This document shows, in pieces, positions 60,200-64,000 of a stretch of DNA of 64,000 nt (position 1 is its first letter; each line of letters begins with the position of its first letter). Below the pieces are notes generated by a model. It did no database searches. It was not told the origin of the DNA and saw only the letters and a list, made by a program, of their open reading frames with translations. Position numbers and translations under genes: made by a program. The DNA is from Hypericum androsaemum (Eukaryota > Streptophyta > Magnoliopsida > Malpighiales > Hypericaceae), in contig OZ023181.1 in the NCBI GenBank assembly GCA_963995505.1, positions 11,466,221 to 11,530,220 on the forward strand, read 5' to 3'.

Positions 60200-61819
60200 C
60201 TAAATCTTCAACTCTTTTAACTCAGCAGGTGCCATACGATATGATGGTATCGAAATCGGCTCTGTTCCTGGCATCAACTCAATACAAAACTCAATCTCTC
60301 TCTCTGGTGGTAAACCCGGTAACTCATCTGGAAAAACATCAGAAAATTCTTCCACAACGGGAATATCATCAACAGTTACCTTTTCCATATTAGCCTCTTT
60401 AACAATAGCAAGGTAACTTACACAACCCCTCTGTAACAATCTCGAAGCCTTCAAACATGAAATAAGCCTTGGTGGAGTCATCATCCCATCACCCCGAAAC
60501 ATAAATTCTGGTTCACCCTCAGGCTTAAACTTCACAATCTTATTAAAGCAATCCACCATAGCATGATAGCACGATAACCAGTCCATCCCCAAAATCACAT
60601 CAAAATCATCCATATCTAACACATGTAGGTCAGTCAACATCTCATGACCATCCACAACTATCACACACGATGTAAGAACTAAATGCACATGAATGATATG
60701 ACCTGAAGGAGTACAAACATCTAACGGCTCCCTCAATGACACAAGTGGACTATCAGAGGATCTAGCAAACTGGGGTGACAAAAACGAATGTGTCGACCCT
60801 GAATCAAACAAGACTCGAGCATTAGACAAGCCTATAGGGAGTATACCTGAAACCACATTATTAGACGTCGTAGCATCTTTCCTGGTGAGAGCATATACAC
60901 GAGCAGGACCACCTTCACTCTGCTCCATCGGCTCCTTTCCTCGAAGAACCGAAGTCTCTCCCTGATGGCTCTGACTAACTGGACTCCTATATTGTTCTTC
61001 AGGTCGTCCCGATAAGCTAGTAAGCTGCGCATATTCTCTTGCCTTAGCCACACGACAATCCTTCATATGATGTCCAAATTTACCGCATCCAAAACAAGCT
61101 CTCGATTGTCTGTAGCAAGGTCTTCCAGGATGTTGCTTCCCGCAACTAGAATAATTCAATGGACCTCCGAATTGGCCTCGACCTCCTGCTTGACCGCGAG
61201 GGCCATTTCCTCTCCCAAATGCTCTACCAAATCTTCCAAGTGCTCCTCCACCTCTCGAGAAATTAGGTTGAAAGTTTGGCCTTTGCTGCTGTTGTCCGAA
61301 ACTCTGGTTTGAACCATACTGCGGTGGCCTATCAAATCGCTGCACCTTAGCTTGCTTCTGCACTGTAAGCCGCTCATTATCACGCATCTCCAATGTCCTC
61401 GCACAATCCACGGCCGCTGAATAAGATTGGAATCCAGGTGGGTACATTACTTTAAACATCGCATCATCGAGTCCTTGAACAAATCTCTTCACCTTCTTCT
61501 CCTCAGTGGGAATCAGATGCTTTGCATAACGAGAAAGATAATCAAACCTCTGTTCATACACCGTCACCGTCATCTCTGGCGTCTTCAACAATCTTTCGAA
61601 CTCGAACGCACGAGCATCTCTCAGACTTTCAGGCAAGAAGCGAGCCAACAGTGAATCGCTAAACTGATCCCAAGTCCATCCAGTTGATTCCACAGTTTGT
61701 AACCATACTCCTGCCTCACCTGTCAATTTAAATGCTGCTAGTTCCACCATTCTTTTACTATCACAATTCAGAATCTTCCACCTCTTTTCCATCTCATCAA
61801 GGAACAACTGAGGATCATC
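60200..61819 (-). pseudogene. gag-pol: gag-pol: capsid, zinc knuckle, aspartic protease and start of RT
   Basis: An open stretch of about 540 codons lying between two premature stops. Counting from the TTG at 61,807, the capsid-like retrotransposon Gag domain occupies about 1-140 (WKILNC, LTGEAGVWLQ, ERLLKTPEMTV, RFVQGLD). A Q/G/R-rich linker follows (about 155-215). A CCHC zinc knuckle has C238, C241, H246 and C251 (61,055-61,096), with extra cysteines C222 and C231 before it. The aspartic protease active site is D335-S-G (about 60,803), and ILGMDWL (405-411) marks the protease C-terminal part. From about 485 it enters the RT N-terminus (FSDVFPDELPGLPP). There is no stop between Gag and Pol, so they were one frame. 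The part ends at the TAG at 60,200-60,202. Confidence 0.9.
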
Positions 61820-62115
61820 TCACACACCAGAGAATGTGGGTGGGTGTAGCCTCAGAAACTCTGCCAATGTATCATCTCTAGGTGTCATAGCGGCTTTCTT
61901 CTCTGCCTGACTTTGTTGAGTAGTGATAAACTTCTCCATTGCCATCATCACTCTGTCTATAGCATCACCACTCCGCTTTCTACATCCAGAAGTGCCACTA
62001 ACTGGTTGACCTGTCTCAGCTGGCGTGGCAGTAGCGTAGCATCATCTCTAGCTCTATCAGAGCTCTCACCATGCTCCCTCATCATAGCATTAGAACCTCT
62101 ACGTGTCACAGGCAT
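61820..62115 (-). pseudogene. gag: gag: N-terminal part with a frameshift and a premature stop
   Basis: The likely gag start is the ATG at 62,113-62,115 (beginning MPVTRRG), or the ATG at 62,140-62,142, which is immediately preceded by an in-frame TAA. This frame is good to about 62,036. From there on, the residues expected to lead into the capsid domain (MMAMEKF near 61,950, then the LRLHPPTFSG motif near 61,840) are in the next frame. That indicates a one-base loss between about 62,030 and 62,042. The downstream frame is closed above by a TGA at 62,042-62,044 and interrupted by a TGA at 61,820-61,822, just before the DDPQLFLDEM stretch of the capsid region. This part is therefore doubly broken. 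Confidence 0.8.
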
Positions 62116-62142
62116 ATCCTCCCTACTAGAACAAGTCAACAT

Positions 62143-62255
62143 TTAAGAGGCCAAATGAAAAGATTATCCAATAGAGGACAAAGACACGACAAATCCTATG
62201 CTCCGTATGGTACAAACAAAACACATTCAACGACAAACCAAATAAACACAACCAA
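62143..62255 (-). other. Short untranslated leader between primer site and gag
   Basis: About 110 bp between the primer-binding site and the first possible gag ATG. In plant Ty3/gypsy elements this interval holds leader RNA and packaging signals. I see no recognisable motif or reading frame in it. Confidence 0.6.
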
Positions 62256-62267
62256 GCTCTGATACCA
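62256..62267 (-). other. Primer-binding site for initiator methionine tRNA
   Basis: In the element's orientation the sequence TGGTATCAGAGC begins four bases after the 5' LTR end. It is complementary to the 3' end of plant initiator-Met tRNA, the usual primer of plant Ty3/gypsy and Ty1/copia reverse transcription. It fixes the orientation (minus strand) and the inner boundary of the 5' LTR. Confidence 0.95.
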
Positions 62268-62271
62268 ACTT

Positions 62272-64000
62272 TGTCCCGACCCGCTCTCAGGTCGGTGACC
62301 GGTGCTAGACTCCACGGTAAACATCTGCAAATGTGCAATCTAGCAAGCCTCACACAAATTCATCAATACTCACATCAAACAAACCTGAGAAAGATACAAC
62401 ACATGCAAAGATGGTACACAACCATCAATGAAAATCTGAACAATCCATCTCCAAATGACAAATCCAAAATCGGACATAAACCAGGATCTAACCACTACGG
62501 AGCATCTGTACAGATGTACAAGGAAGCACAAGTCTGGAGACCTCAAAAGTGTAGCCCTCGAACGAATAAGATGGCTAGAAATACAGACTCCAGAATCAAC
62601 GCTACTATGGCACCTTGGAACCTGAGATAGATTAGTAGGAGGGGTAAGTGTTTGGGAATACTTAGTAAGAAGATAGAACATAACATATTAGTTATGTCTG
62701 AGATATACGTGCCACAGAACTCAACCATGTTCGACGTAACTGAACTTGAAATGCATGATGACCATATGATGCACAAATTACCGAAAACAAAAATATAAAC
62801 ACACAGACACATAGAGCCATGAACAGGTTTTGAAAAGCCCCTTCCTCTGACTGCCAAGGGATATCCAAATGGCCAAACGAATCTCCGTCCACACAAACAC
62901 AAAGCTAGCTTACATACGTAAACTAGTGATATCCCCAAACTATGAGCTCATAGACTAACATCCGCAGTTAGTACGGGAAAGCCTGTTCATCTCTCTCACA
63001 AAACACATATCTTAATAAACATATGACCCAACGGTCCAGAATCATATCCCTCACACATATGCCAAATATACCAAATCAGCCCGAGCTAGCAATCTAGCCG
63101 GCCATTCACAAATCTCACATTCATCACAAACCGATCACAATATACCAAACGTATCACATATGCACAATCTCATCTCATAACCAAGAACATATGCATGAGA
63201 TACACATCAATCAAGATCTGAAAAATGCATATAACAAACACAACCAACATATCATGGTCTATCCGGTTACACAACGAAGATCCACCGATCACACTGATTT
63301 CTGAATCCAATGCCTTTCACTCAAAGCTTTCAAAATGATTCTCCTTCACCCACACACCTTGCGGATGTTCTGTTCACAATCCCAAATCACAATAACGAGG
63401 TTAATCTCTGAATTCCTAAACCAAATCGCTGCCAACGCTTCAGAACAACGGATAACGACATAATCATAACACATCGTCTAAATATCTCAATCTCTTTCAA
63501 TCCTTACTTTCTTGACAAATATACCACACATGTATAATCTGTTTAGAGCCTACTCATGGTCATAAATGTCATCCAACAATCTGTTTTGGCAATCACAACA
63601 CAAACCAAACACAAGAGAAGCTCAACCACTTCATCTTCAATAATTACCACATATAACTCAATCTCAGATCATAACCACTTCAAATAACACTTTACATGAC
63701 TTCCCCTGTATGTCCTTGATATCTCAGAATCCACATATTCACTGAAATTTCCAAACAAACTACTTACCAAGTCTCTATTCTTGAGCCCCTTCAATCTGAA
63801 CACAGCAGACAAGTCCGAACTTCAACCAAGTCTTGAACACGATTTCTTCATCCAAACAAGGCATATGGTATACGGTTAGAAAGCTTATAGAGTCCTCTGT
63901 AAGCTGTCAAAATTTCATGTCCCAATTCGAAGCCTAAGTATGCTTACCGATCACGTTTTCCTCAACAACCTCAGTTGTGTGCTTCTTCAATGATAGTCTA
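62272..64000 (-). repeat. 5' LTR, truncated by the window end (1,729 of ~2,442 bp)
   Basis: Begins TGTCCCGACCC on the plus strand and matches the 3' LTR with a constant shift of 7,316 bp to base 64,000, so there is no net indel. I count about 42 differences. One lies in the terminal heptamer (TGTCCCG against TGTCACG at 54,956), which slightly changes the LTR end. The remaining 713 bp or so, including the U3 end, should lie just outside the window. No gene is visible in it. Confidence 0.95.

Larger units (their letters stand above)
54956..64000 (-). mobile_element. Ty3/gypsy chromovirus LTR retrotransposon, defective, 5' LTR cut by window end
   Basis: The element lies on the minus strand inside the satellite. 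It has a complete 3' LTR of 2,442 bp (54,956-57,397), an internal region of 4,874 bp (57,398-62,271) and 1,729 bp of the 5' LTR. If the 5' LTR is full length, the element is about 9.76 kb and should end at about 64,713. A polypurine tract, an initiator-Met-tRNA primer site, TG...CA LTR ends and the order Gag-PR-RT-RH-IN place it in Ty3/gypsy (Metaviridae). The long LTRs, the CCHC knuckle and a chromodomain-like integrase tail suggest the Tekay/Del chromovirus lineage; this is family knowledge and was not checked by search. Four stops, one frameshift and one deletion make it non-autonomous. The LTRs align without net indels and differ at about 42 positions by hand count (about 30 transitions, 12 transversions), roughly 97.6% identity. 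Confidence 0.95.

Noticed and set aside
58411..61312. Short plus-strand frames within the retrotransposon interior
   Set aside because: They are antisense shadows of the gag-pol frame, whose motifs are clear on the minus strand.

Overview
The window is plant (angiosperm) nuclear DNA, almost certainly pericentromeric or centromeric heterochromatin. Two things point to this: an uninterrupted satellite of about 55 kb, and a plant-type Ty3/gypsy (Metaviridae) LTR retrotransposon nested in it. The element carries the plant initiator-methionine-tRNA primer site (TGGTATCAGAGC) and a chromovirus-like gag-pol. The species cannot be told from the sequence. There is no ordinary host gene in the window.

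Positions 1-54,955 are one continuous array of a degenerate unit of about 10 bp, consensus AAAAGGCAAG, always in the same orientation. The plus strand is purine-rich and the minus strand pyrimidine-rich throughout. Units of 10 and 11 bp are mixed, so the mean spacing is about 10.2-10.3 bp in two stretches counted by hand. Each unit carries an A-tract, so the tracts are nearly in phase with the DNA helix. On top of this is a mosaic of higher-order repeats (HORs). HOR-A is a unit of about 4.2 kb that alternates as dimers of about 8.4 kb (1-15.4 kb and 40.3-50.9 kb). Segment B lies at 15.4-18.05 kb and 50.9-53.3 kb. Segment C, with a near-identical tandem pair of about 2.35 kb, lies at 18.05-28.6 kb, and a C-like piece at 39-40.3 kb. 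HOR-D is a unit of about 2.0 kb with an ACATATATGT palindrome once per unit (28.6-39 kb). The A-to-B block at 13.05-18.05 kb recurs about 35.3-35.5 kb further on, so the array also carries a large duplication. The long open frames on both strands of the array follow from base composition and are not genes.

At 54,956 the array is broken by the retrotransposon, which lies on the minus strand. The 3' LTR is 54,956-57,397, the polypurine tract 57,398-57,410, pol and gag 57,471-62,115, the primer-binding site 62,256-62,267, and the 5' LTR starts at 62,272 and runs off the window. The domain order Gag(zinc knuckle)-protease-RT-RNase H-integrase-chromodomain-like tail identifies a Ty3/gypsy chromovirus, probably of the Tekay/Del lineage. 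It cannot make its own proteins: I see four premature stops, one small frameshift in gag and one deletion between RT and RNase H. All four stops are of the kind produced by C-to-T change at CG or CHG sites, as expected of a methylated, silenced element. The two LTRs differ at about 42 of 1,729 aligned positions, so the insertion is fairly recent. The left flank matches a specific position inside HOR-A, which predicts that the satellite resumes to the right of the window.
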